Below, piece after piece: positions 24,308-30,480 of a stretch of DNA of 30,480 nt. The stretch comes from an uncultured Rhodobacter sp. GTDB taxonomy: Bacteria; Pseudomonadota; Alphaproteobacteria; Rhodobacterales; Rhodobacteraceae. The notes under the pieces are model-generated. The model was not told the DNA's origin. It did no database searches and saw nothing but the letters and a program-made list of their open reading frames with translations. How positions within the stretch are numbered: the stretch's first letter is position 1; each line of letters opens with the position of its first letter. The DNA lies in the NCBI GenBank assembly GCA_937901435.1, contig CALGTJ010000536.1, positions 1 through 30,480 of the forward strand, written 5' to 3'. The translations under genes and the position numbers were made by a program.

Positions 24308-25600
24308 TCATCGCATAAGCAGGGTTGGTAATAACAAAGTGATCCAGGGCACGTAGGTCAGCAGCAAAAGCGCCGCCCAAAGGACGCAATAAAACGGTAA
24401 GCCTCCCCGGAAGACGTCCATTATCCCGATTCCGGATATTCGGGCCATGACAAACAGGTTCAACCCGACCGGTGGTGTCACCATGCCAAGAACAAGGTTG
24501 AACACCATCACCAGACCGAAATGGATAGGATCAACACCCAGCGAGGTCATCAGAGGAAAAAAGATCGGCGACAGGATCAACATCAGCGGCAATGCATCAA
24601 GGAACGTCCCGAGCACCAGAAGCAGCAGATTGATGATCATGAACAGCACGTAAGGGTTGTCAGAGATGCCCAGCAACCAGGACTGAACCGTCCGTCCCAA
24701 TCCCGCCAGCACAGCAATCTGACCGAAGATCTGGCTGAAGGCCACTGTCATCATCAGGATGGCAGTCGTCATCGCAGCAGTCATCGCCGCCTGGAAAAAG
24801 CCGGTCAACGTCATGTCGCGATATACCGCGACACCAATAATCAGCGTATACAGCACCACAATTGAGGCGGCTTCTGTTGGGGTCGCTATTCCGAAGACCT
24901 TTGTGACGATAATGATCAAGGGTGCGCCAAGCGGAAGAATTCCCGCGCGCATGGCGCGTTTGCGCTCTTCCCAAGAAGCTTTGGGTTCGCGCGGAATGTC
25001 GTAGCGCCGCGCGATGAAACCGCTGACCCCGATCAAACCGATATACATGACGATACCCGGCAGGATGCCAGCGATGAACAGTTCACCGACAGAGAGGTTC
25101 GCAATCGAGGCCAAAAGAATGAACAGGATGGACGGTGGAATGATCGGAGCCATAGCAGCCGAAGCCGAGATCACCCCGGCAGCATAACGGGCAGCATAGC
25201 CCCGGCGCTTCATCTCGGGGATCAGGATCGATCCCGTCGCCGCAGCATCAGCCACAGCCGAACCAGAAATCCCCGCCATAAACAGGTTTGAAGTGATCCC
25301 CACATTTGCCAGCCCACCGGGCCGATGTGCCACAAGGCTGGCGGCGAAATCGATCAGGCGACGGGTCACCCCTGCTTTGGTCATCAATTCACCAGCAAGG
25401 ACATACATCGGGATGGCCAGCAGCGCATAGCTGTCCACGCCGCTGGAAATCGTCTTGGTAAACAGAACCGGATTGACAGGACGCCCGTCAAACTGACTGG
25501 CAGCGATATAGGCCAGCGCTGCCATCCCGATCGCATAGGCGATATCCATGCCCAGCATCACAAACAGAAACAGCAATATGATGCATATGGTCAGCAGCAC
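24308..25600 (-). CDS. TRAP transporter large membrane subunit, DctM family
   Basis: 430 residues with about a dozen hydrophobic segments, starting at a GTG (25600-25598). Family landmarks are FLFVMLGMDIAYAIGMAAL near the start, PMYVLAGELMTKAGVTRRLIDFA (about 64-86), PGGLANVGITSNLFMAGISGSAVADAAATGSILIPEMKRRGY, and FMIINLLLLVLGTFLDALPLMLILSPIFFP with MVFNLVLGMVTPPVGLNLFV near the end. It uses an ion gradient to move substrate delivered by the DctP protein. Between DctQ (28 bases upstream) and DctP. Length and topology are normal. Confidence 0.96.
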   Translation of the reverse strand: MLLTICIILLFLFVMLGMDIAYAIGMAALAYIAASQFDGRPVNPVLFTKTISSGVDSYALLAIPMYVLAGELMTKAGVTRRLIDFAASLVAHRPGGLANVGITSNLFMAGISGSAVADAAATGSILIPEMKRRGYAARYAAGVISASAAMAPIIPPSILFILLASIANLSVGELFIAGILPGIVMYIGLIGVSGFIARRYDIPREPKASWEERKRAMRAGILPLGAPLIIIVTKVFGIATPTEAASIVVLYTLIIGVAVYRDMTLTGFFQAAMTAAMTTAILMMTVAFSQIFGQIAVLAGLGRTVQSWLLGISDNPYVLFMIINLLLLVLGTFLDALPLMLILSPIFFPLMTSLGVDPIHFGLVMVFNLVLGMVTPPVGLNLFVMARISGIGIMDVFRGGLPFYCVLWAALLLLTYVPWITLLLPTLLMR

Positions 25601-25628
25601 CTCTGGTCCCCCGCTCCACCCAGGTCAC

Positions 25629-26159
25629 TCATTCTATGCCCAGCCGATCTTTGTCTGATGGTTCTTCGCCCAGAGGCACTGCGTCATCGACATGCCCTTT
25701 GAGCAATCGCGCAATGCGCCACGCCTCGTTGATAAGCAGCAAACAAGTCCCTGTGGGCAGCGCCCAGTAGGTCAAGCTGTCATTCAGACCTGTTGCCAGA
25801 GAGGTCGAGCGTGCTGTCAGTTGCAGGATCGGCACCGAGTACCACAGGATCAGCAAGAGCATGGCAACGATCATGACATGCATGACAAGTTCGATGATGC
25901 GCCTTGGGCCATTTGCCACCTTGTCGATGAGCATAGTCATCCTCAGGTTGGCACCCGAGAAATGCGCAAAAGCCGCACCGATGAAAATCATCCAGACGAA
26001 AAGCAGCTTAGGCAATTCCTCGCCCCACATTGGCGGCGCCGAGAATATGTAACGCATCATGACAGAATAAAGCACCAGTCCGGTGAAAACCGTTAGAATT
26101 ATGCCGCATACCGCCGCGCCGATCTTACGGAACCACCCAAACGCCACAAGCGCCTTCAT
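25629..26159 (-). CDS. TRAP transporter small membrane subunit, DctQ family
   Basis: 176 residues from the ATG at 26159 (MKALVAFGWFRKIGAA). The frame continues to a TTG at 26207 but without a ribosome site. Four hydrophobic segments are visible: VCGIILTVFTGLVLYSVMMRY, LLFVWMIFIGAAFA, VMIVAMLLLILWYSVP and LPTGTCLLLINEA. The FSAPPMWGEELPKLLFVWM stretch (about 37-55) is the usual DctQ signature. It is the first gene of the right minus-strand operon, so the promoter should lie within 26160-26372. Confidence 0.92.
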   Translation of the reverse strand: MKALVAFGWFRKIGAAVCGIILTVFTGLVLYSVMMRYIFSAPPMWGEELPKLLFVWMIFIGAAFAHFSGANLRMTMLIDKVANGPRRIIELVMHVMIVAMLLLILWYSVPILQLTARSTSLATGLNDSLTYWALPTGTCLLLINEAWRIARLLKGHVDDAVPLGEEPSDKDRLGIE

Positions 26160-26285
26160 ATCCAGTCCGACCCCCCGCTTTGGAAACGACACAAAAGCTT
26201 GATTCAACAGGCCCGCACGTCGCTTTTCCTGTTATCGGGACGGTTGCGAATTCGCCTTGCACCGGCTCATCTGTCGCTCTTTTCA

Positions 26286-26334
26286 TTGACAACTGTCTTA
26301 TAAATAAAACAACTTGTCTATGTATTTTTAGACA
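26286..26334. promoter_or_regulatory. Cluster of GACA/TGTC half-sites, candidate operator
   Basis: TTGACA-AC-TGTCT at 26286-26298 contains GACA and TGTC facing each other. TGTCTA at 26315-26320 and TAGACA at 26329-26334 form a perfect 6-bp inverted repeat with an 8-base spacer. The two TGTCT copies are 21 bases apart, two helical turns, as expected for cooperative binding on one DNA face. The regulator is unknown. Confidence 0.45.
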
Positions 26335-26341
26335 GAGCGTG

Positions 26342-26353
26342 CCGTTCGAACGG
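26342..26353. promoter_or_regulatory. Perfect 12-bp palindrome CCGTTCGAACGG, candidate operator
   Basis: CCGTTCGAACGG is its own reverse complement, with a central CG step as in many LacI-family operators. It ends 19 bases before the ATG of the flavoprotein gene and would overlap its leader, a typical repressor position. Other palindromes of this length occur by chance in GC-rich DNA, so this needs support from orthologous promoters. Confidence 0.45.
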
Positions 26354-26372
26354 TCGCTTTGAAGGGATTGAA

Positions 26373-27812
26373 ATGCCCCACTTTGATCTTGTCATCGTCG
26401 GCGCAGGCACCTCGGGAATGCCGTGCGCCATTGAGGCCGTGGCGGCTGGCGCCAAGGTTTGTGTTATCGAACAATCGGACCGCCCTGGCGGAACGTTACA
26501 TGTCTCTCTTGGCCAGATGAGCGGTGCCGGCACACGTCTTCAGGCGCATGCGGGTATTGCAGATGACGCGGTGGCCCATCTGGCCGATATTGAACGGATC
26601 AATGGTGGCACCGCGCGCAGGGACCTTCTGCACCAGACTGTTCCGCGACAGGGTTCTACAATCGATTGGCTGATGGATCACGGCTTCGACATGGACCCAT
26701 CCTGCCCCGCCATTTTGCACCTGCATGAAGCCTACACCACAGCGCGAACCTATTGGGGCGTCAACGGAGGTTTGTCGGTCCTGAAGGTTGTTCAACCTCT
26801 TTTTGAGAACGCCATGGCCCAACCGAACGCCAGCATGCGCTACAACACACACGCAACTGCGCTGCTGACAGAGGGCGGCAGGGTCACAGGACTTTCCCTC
26901 GAAAGTGGAGGTACGCAGGAGCACATCACGGCAAATGCGGTGGTCCTTGCGACAGGCGGCTATGGCGGCAACGCACGGATGTTCGAGCGCCTCACGGGCC
27001 GACCACTTGTCACTGCCGCGCTGGCCACTTCGACTGGAACAGGTATCGAAATGGGGCAAGCTGTCGGCGGGCGTCTTGTTGGCGCGGACAAATATCTTCC
27101 GACCTATGCAGGCATTCCTCAAACCGCAGGTGGGGAAACAGTTCTCTGGCGACACATGCCAGCGCTCACTCCACAGCAGCGACAGCCTTGGGAACTGCAC
27201 CTCGCACCCGATGGACGCCGCTTTGTCCGCGAAGATACGCCAAGCGTGGATGAACGCGAACATGCTCTATTGGCTTTGCCGGACCTGCATTTCTGGTGTG
27301 TCTTCAGTGACACGATCCAGCGCGCCGCACCTCCCCTGCTTCCGGGTTGGACCAAGGAGGAACTGCAAGACGCTTGGTCGAACCGCCCTGATTTTGTCAC
27401 CGCCGACGATCCGCAGGCGCTGGCTTTGGCAACAAGAATGGACCCCACACATTTGACCAGCAGCCTGACCGCCTATGCAGCCGCGTGCAACGGTGATGCG
27501 CTCGACCCCATGGGACGCAACCATTGCCCGATGCCCATCGCCGGATCCGGACTGCGCGCGATCCGGATGCACGGCATGGTATTGAAGACGCCTGCCGGGC
27601 TCGACGTTACCGACAGGCTGGAGGTGCGTGGCGACAAGGGCATTATTCCGGGTCTCTACGCAGTGGGGGAGGCCATGGGCGGTGCCGCATTGTCCGGACA
27701 GGGTTTTGTCAGCGGAATGAGCGTGACCCCCGCACTGACCCTTGGCCGCTGGCTCGGAACTGAATTGGGCCGCTCCCTTTCATCGCACTTTGAACTTGGG
27801 CAACAGCTATGA
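26373..27812 (+). CDS. FAD-dependent oxidoreductase, KstD / fumarate reductase flavoprotein family
   Basis: 479 residues. N-terminal FAD motif VIVGAGTSGMPCAIEA (about 7-22) then VIEQSDRPGGTLHVSLGQMSG, the loop of succinate dehydrogenase/fumarate reductase flavoproteins. The second FAD segment is AVVLATGGYGGNARMFER (about 188-205). Near the C-terminus GLYAVGEAMGGAALSGQGFVSGMSVTPALTLGR closes the FAD site. The capping domain lies between about 230 and 430. Relatives include 3-ketosteroid dehydrogenases, fumarate and urocanate reductases and tricarballylate dehydrogenase; no binding partner such as a cytochrome domain is attached. It overlaps the hydrolase-fold gene by ATGA and starts the three-gene plus-strand operon. 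Confidence 0.93.
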   Translation: MPHFDLVIVGAGTSGMPCAIEAVAAGAKVCVIEQSDRPGGTLHVSLGQMSGAGTRLQAHAGIADDAVAHLADIERINGGTARRDLLHQTVPRQGSTIDWLMDHGFDMDPSCPAILHLHEAYTTARTYWGVNGGLSVLKVVQPLFENAMAQPNASMRYNTHATALLTEGGRVTGLSLESGGTQEHITANAVVLATGGYGGNARMFERLTGRPLVTAALATSTGTGIEMGQAVGGRLVGADKYLPTYAGIPQTAGGETVLWRHMPALTPQQRQPWELHLAPDGRRFVREDTPSVDEREHALLALPDLHFWCVFSDTIQRAAPPLLPGWTKEELQDAWSNRPDFVTADDPQALALATRMDPTHLTSSLTAYAAACNGDALDPMGRNHCPMPIAGSGLRAIRMHGMVLKTPAGLDVTDRLEVRGDKGIIPGLYAVGEAMGGAALSGQGFVSGMSVTPALTLGRWLGTELGRSLSSHFELGQQL

Positions 27813-28654
27813 ACCGTATTCGACGCAGGTTTGCAGATCTAACGGACGGCCAGGTGCATATGCGCTACGCTGGTCCAACTGATCGTGCGCCAATGGTGAT
27901 GATCCATCAATCACCCGGTTCATCAAAACAACTGGAACCTTTGATGACCGCTCTGGTCGCGCGGGGCTGGCGTTGCATTGCACCTGACACACCGGGTAAT
28001 GGCGATTCCGACCCACTGCCCATAGATCAGCCGGAGATCCCCGATCTTGCACAAGCTGCCTTTGTCGCCCTGAGCGATGTCGTCGACGGCCCTTTCGATA
28101 TCTACGGCAGTCACACGGGGGCTTCCATCGCGATGGAGATTGCGATTGCCCATCCTGACCGGGTGCGCAGCCTGACGATCGAAGGCATGGGCCTCTACTC
28201 GGGCGGACTGCAATCAGAGGTGCTTGACCGCTACGCCCGCGAAATCCGGCCAGATGCCGAGGCAACGCATCTGATGAAAGTCTGGCATTTCTGCCGCGAT
28301 CAGCATCTCTTCTGGCCATATTACAACCGCACGGCCGAGGGACGCTTGCCCGACGGGCTTCCCGATGACGACACGCTGCACGACTTCGTTGTCGAAGTGC
28401 TCAAGGCGATGCGCAGCTACCACCTGTCGTATCGCGCCGCCTTTCGCAGGCACAAGGCAGAGCGTCTGCCGCTGCTGAAGATGCCAACGCTTGTCATGTC
28501 GTCCCCGTCGGACATGCTGCACGAATACAGCCAGCAGGTTGCCGATCTGGTCCCGGGCGCGACCTGCAAGGTGCTGCCTGCTTGGAGTGATCCGGCATTT
28601 CACAAAACCACGGCACACATGATGGAAGATTTCCTAGAAAAGGCACACGCATGA
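27809..28654 (+). CDS. Alpha/beta-hydrolase-fold protein with His at the nucleophile position
   Basis: 281 residues with the fold landmarks: HQSPGSSKQLEPL (oxyanion-side loop, about 33-45), RCIAPDTPGNGDSDPLP (about 55-71), the nucleophile elbow YGSHTGA (99-105) and PTLVMSSPSDML near the acid strand. In the usual G-x-Nuc-x-G elbow the nucleophile would be H102 (GSHTG), not Ser, Cys or Asp; S101 is one residue early. C-terminal His candidates H265 and H270 are present. I recall GxHTG elbows in other proteobacterial proteins of this fold, so this may be a lineage trait with unusual chemistry. It shares HQSP and GxxTGA with the protein at 29368-30150. Coupled on both sides by ATGA. Confidence 0.9.
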   Translation: MNRIRRRFADLTDGQVHMRYAGPTDRAPMVMIHQSPGSSKQLEPLMTALVARGWRCIAPDTPGNGDSDPLPIDQPEIPDLAQAAFVALSDVVDGPFDIYGSHTGASIAMEIAIAHPDRVRSLTIEGMGLYSGGLQSEVLDRYAREIRPDAEATHLMKVWHFCRDQHLFWPYYNRTAEGRLPDGLPDDDTLHDFVVEVLKAMRSYHLSYRAAFRRHKAERLPLLKMPTLVMSSPSDMLHEYSQQVADLVPGATCKVLPAWSDPAFHKTTAHMMEDFLEKAHA

Positions 28655-29301
28655 TCCCGGATCCAGACCGCAAACTTGAAAACTGCCCGTTGGTGATTTT
28701 CATTGCCTACACCGTCCCGGCCCGTGCCGAACCAGAAGGGTATTCTGACTGGCTTAGACGTGTTGATATGCCCTTTTTCAATGCGATCCCGGGCACGCAC
28801 CACTATGCGAACTGGCGACTTCGCGATGTCCAAAAAGGAGCCGTCCCGGTTTGGGACTATTTCGATTTTCAAGGCCTAGAGACCGAGGAGGATCTGGAAC
28901 GGGTCTGGTTCAACCCCGACCTTGATACCTTTCGTAAAGAATGGCTGCGGCTCTGGGGCTATGGCCGTGAGGACGCGCCCCCGGTTTTGCGGCATTCCTA
29001 CGTCCTCCGGCCGGTTTTCCGCGCGGACACGATACCAAGTGACCCTGTTCTGACGCTCGCGGCTGGCACGGGGCCAACGCCTTCGCTGGGTGACGCCGAT
29101 CTGGTCTGGCGTGTCGAAAGTGTCCTTCACAAACATTTCGGCGCCTCAGGTCGGGGCGGCCCCTGGAAAACGTCCTCCGAAGACGCGAACCCGCTTGGAC
29201 TAGATTGGTTGGCAATTCGGCATGGCACCAAGCCTTTTGAACCTCCTGACGCAACGCTTGTCACACGGGCAGACTTGATTGCCGCGCCGGATCGCACGTA
29301 A
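28651..29301 (+). CDS. Uncharacterised 216-residue protein in the flavoprotein operon
   Basis: No family recognised. The first half has VIFIAYTVPARAEPEGYSDWLRRVDMPFFNAIPGTHHYANWRL, whose rhythm (beta strand, helix, strand with HH) resembles dimeric ferredoxin-like EthD/monooxygenase-type folds, only a resemblance. The second half (LLHKHFG-like region, GLDWLAIRHGTKPF) is unlike anything I can name. Trp, Phe and Tyr are frequent. It has no signal peptide or membrane segment. The start overlaps the hydrolase-fold stop by ATGA, which supports its reality and co-expression. It is the last gene of the plus-strand operon. Confidence 0.82.
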   Translation: MIPDPDRKLENCPLVIFIAYTVPARAEPEGYSDWLRRVDMPFFNAIPGTHHYANWRLRDVQKGAVPVWDYFDFQGLETEEDLERVWFNPDLDTFRKEWLRLWGYGREDAPPVLRHSYVLRPVFRADTIPSDPVLTLAAGTGPTPSLGDADLVWRVESVLHKHFGASGRGGPWKTSSEDANPLGLDWLAIRHGTKPFEPPDATLVTRADLIAAPDRT

Positions 29302-29344
29302 CACCGCTCCAAGCCTTGCTGCGTTTCAGATAAGACTGGAAAAG

Positions 29345-29358
29345 TGCTAAATAGCACC
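29345..29358. terminator. Possible weak bidirectional terminator between convergent genes
   Basis: GTGCTAAATAGCAC forms a 5-6 bp stem with a tiny loop in the 66-base gap between the convergent 216-residue and hydrolase-fold genes. On the plus strand CATAATTTTC follows and on the minus strand TTTTCC. The stem is short, so efficiency would be low. Confidence 0.35.
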
Positions 29359-29367
29359 TCATAATTT

Positions 29368-30150
29368 TCAGGCCGCAAAATCCAACAAAATCTCCGAGAA
29401 CCGCTTTGGGTCTTGCTCTGCCACAAAGTCGGTCGCATCGGGCAGCAAGACAGATTGCGCTTTTGGCAGGAATGCCACGACCCGTTCGTGCATGAACGCA
29501 ATCCGATCCTTGCCACCCCCCATCAACAGGGTCGGCGGCAAGACGTCCTCCGCCAGACTGGTCCGCAGATCATGGCGCCAGATCGATCGATAGGCCGTCG
29601 CAAAATCCTGACCCGCGGCAAGGAAATCAGCCGTAAAGTGCGTGGCCAAATCCGCCCCGATCCACGGGTATTCGTCATGAATCCGGTCCCAGATCCAAGC
29701 AAGGTGCCCACCATCGTCCGTCACATCATAGGGTGGTGCGAAAGCGGCCATGCGCTGTGCGCGTTCCTCGTCGGTGTAAAGCGGCATGCCATGCAGGATA
29801 AGCCGCTCCACCGCAACTGGTCTCAATTTTGCAGCTTCGGCAGCAAACACGGCACCCGTGGCCCGTCCAAACAAGTGCAGTCGCGCCGCTCCTAGACGGT
29901 CGGCGCAGTCCCATACAAAATTGGCGTAGTCAGAGACATCCCATTCACGCGGCAAAGCGTCAGAGCCACCAAAGCCCGGGGTATCAATGGCAACTGCATG
30001 AAATTTCTGTCCCAGATATGGCAGTGCCGCCGCATAGTTCCGCGACGAAAGTGGCGACTGATGCAACATCAAGAGAAGTGCTGCATCGGGATCGCCAGCC
30101 GCACGAAAGTGGACTTGCCCCCAGTCGAAGTCCAAATATCCACGCTTCAT
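29368..30150 (-). CDS. Alpha/beta-hydrolase-fold protein lacking nucleophile and catalytic His
   Basis: 260 residues. Fold landmarks are normal: MLHQSPLSSRNY (about 28-39), HAVAIDTPGFGGSD (about 51-64), an elbow and a late helix FSEILLDF. At the elbow G-R-A-T-G (95-99) the nucleophile position is Ala97, and where the catalytic His normally stands (PDATDFVAEQDP) there is Asp241. Both codons read cleanly (GCC and GAC), with no frameshift. It may be a binding protein, a lyase or pseudo-hydrolase, or use other residues. Ribosome site GAGGG precedes the ATG at 30150. It is convergent with the plus-strand operon and shares the HQSP loop with its hydrolase-fold gene. Confidence 0.9.
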   Translation of the reverse strand: MKRGYLDFDWGQVHFRAAGDPDAALLLMLHQSPLSSRNYAAALPYLGQKFHAVAIDTPGFGGSDALPREWDVSDYANFVWDCADRLGAARLHLFGRATGAVFAAEAAKLRPVAVERLILHGMPLYTDEERAQRMAAFAPPYDVTDDGGHLAWIWDRIHDEYPWIGADLATHFTADFLAAGQDFATAYRSIWRHDLRTSLAEDVLPPTLLMGGGKDRIAFMHERVVAFLPKAQSVLLPDATDFVAEQDPKRFSEILLDFAA

Positions 30151-30161
30151 GTTTTCCCTCT

Positions 30162-30180
30162 TTTTGTTTTTAGAACAAAA
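30162..30180. repeat. Perfect 7-bp inverted repeat in the hydrolase-fold gene leader
   Basis: TTTTGTT and AACAAAA flank a five-base spacer, only about 12 bases upstream of the start codon at 30150. It is AT-rich, in a location fit for repressor binding or an RNA structure over the leader. Chance occurrence is possible. Confidence 0.4.
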
Positions 30181-30480
30181 CCATAGCTCGCGACTGACAT
30201 TGCGGCAAATGTGCTTTGCACGGCGGAGAGCGACGGTTTTGCCGTCGCCGGTGTGTATTCGACAGTCACTTTTGGTATTGCCAGTTAGCGGCTTTCAGCA
30301 GATCTTATCAGACATTGGCGACCAGCGCTCCATCAACGCACCCTGTCCACCGGCCCATCTTATCGCTTCAGGACAAGGGACTGAGATAGATGCTTAACTG
30401 CGGCGGCCGGCCCGCTTAATCCGCTAGCTTGCGCGCTCAGTGGTCTCGATCCGACCAGTCGACCTTGACACTCTTGGCCC
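30181..30480. other. Right-end region with no recognisable gene
   Basis: About 300 bases with no gene I can support. Readings here lack a recognisable product. It holds a 7-bp inverted repeat, GCGACGG and CCGTCGC around TTTTG at 30230-30248, with no T-run, so its role is unclear. On the minus strand, 14 codons are open from the window edge to a TGA at 30437-30439 with good codon use, which may be the tail of a gene to the right, but this is too short to claim. Confidence 0.5.

Larger units (their letters stand above)
26160..26372. promoter_or_regulatory. Divergent regulatory region between TRAP operon and flavoprotein operon
   Basis: 213 bases with no gene, AT-rich in the middle. It must hold promoters for both directions. 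A TTGACA at 26286-26291 is a fair -35 match, but I cannot place a convincing -10 at 16-18 bases. Two operator-like elements are listed separately. The plus-strand gene has AAGGGA seven bases before its ATG. Confidence 0.7.

Noticed and set aside
30149..30397. Plus-strand open frame of 82 codons at the right end
   Set aside because: No family resemblance and no ribosome site; it begins inside the start region of the minus-strand hydrolase-fold gene.
30437..30480. Possible C-terminal tail of a minus-strand gene (14 codons)
   Set aside because: Too short to distinguish from chance without sequence to the right.
1..30480. CRISPR array, tRNA, rRNA, insertion sequence, phage, toxin-antitoxin or defence genes
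   Set aside because: I read through both strands and saw no repeat-spacer array, clover-leaf, transposase or integrase motif.

Overview
The window reads as part of a catabolic gene island from an alphaproteobacterium, most likely of the Rhodobacteraceae/Roseobacter group. This rests on the GC-rich third codon positions, the many ATGA stop/start overlaps, and the combination of a DppBCDF-type ABC importer, a TRAP importer, a DUF2848 protein and several flavoenzymes. I see no rRNA, tRNA, CRISPR array, insertion sequence or phage gene. No transcription regulator is encoded in these 30 kb. The genus is an inference.

Layout. (A) Positions 12368 down to 1 (minus strand) form one long, tightly packed run. 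It holds a GMC oxidoreductase with a Cys cluster, a TauD/TfdA dioxygenase, a DUF2848 (FAH-like) protein, a family-5 solute-binding protein, two permeases and two ATPases of a peptide-type ABC importer, then an FMN/Fe-S/FAD 'Old Yellow Enzyme' (OYE) fusion, a small carboxymuconolactone-decarboxylase-like (CMD) protein and a second Cys-cluster GMC oxidoreductase that runs off the left edge. (B) Positions 12480-15177 (plus strand) hold a short-chain dehydrogenase (SDR) and a second OYE fusion, transcribed divergently from A. (C) Positions 26159 down to 15195 (minus strand) form a second long operon: TRAP DctQ, DctM and DctP, a small helical protein, a SAM methyltransferase, an SDR, two paralogous small proteins with conserved cysteines, a third OYE fusion, a choline-dehydrogenase-type GMC and two paralogous double-CMD proteins. 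(D) Positions 26373-29301 (plus strand) hold a KstD/fumarate-reductase-like flavoprotein, an alpha/beta-hydrolase-fold protein and an unknown protein, translationally coupled. (E) Positions 30150 down to 29368 (minus strand) hold a second alpha/beta-hydrolase-fold protein. The last 330 bases have no recognisable gene.

How it may work together (inference). Two importers with periplasmic binding proteins bring in one or two related organic substrates. A set of flavin-dependent oxidoreductases (three OYE fusions, three GMC enzymes, one KstD-like), two SDRs and an Fe(II)/2-oxoglutarate-type dioxygenase oxidise or reduce them. CMD-like, FAH-like and alpha/beta-hydrolase-fold proteins would handle ring or ester products. 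The same trio (OYE fusion + CMD + GMC) occurs in both minus-strand operons, as if two related substrates or two steps are handled by duplicated modules. The substrate cannot be named from sequence.

The most unusual signals are: three OYE fusions each lacking one of the four expected Fe-S cysteines, two at the second position and one at the fourth; two alpha/beta-hydrolase-fold proteins without a normal nucleophile, one also without the catalytic His; a pair of uncharacterised small proteins sharing three cysteines; two strong intercistronic hairpins; and a perfect 12-bp palindrome in the D promoter region.
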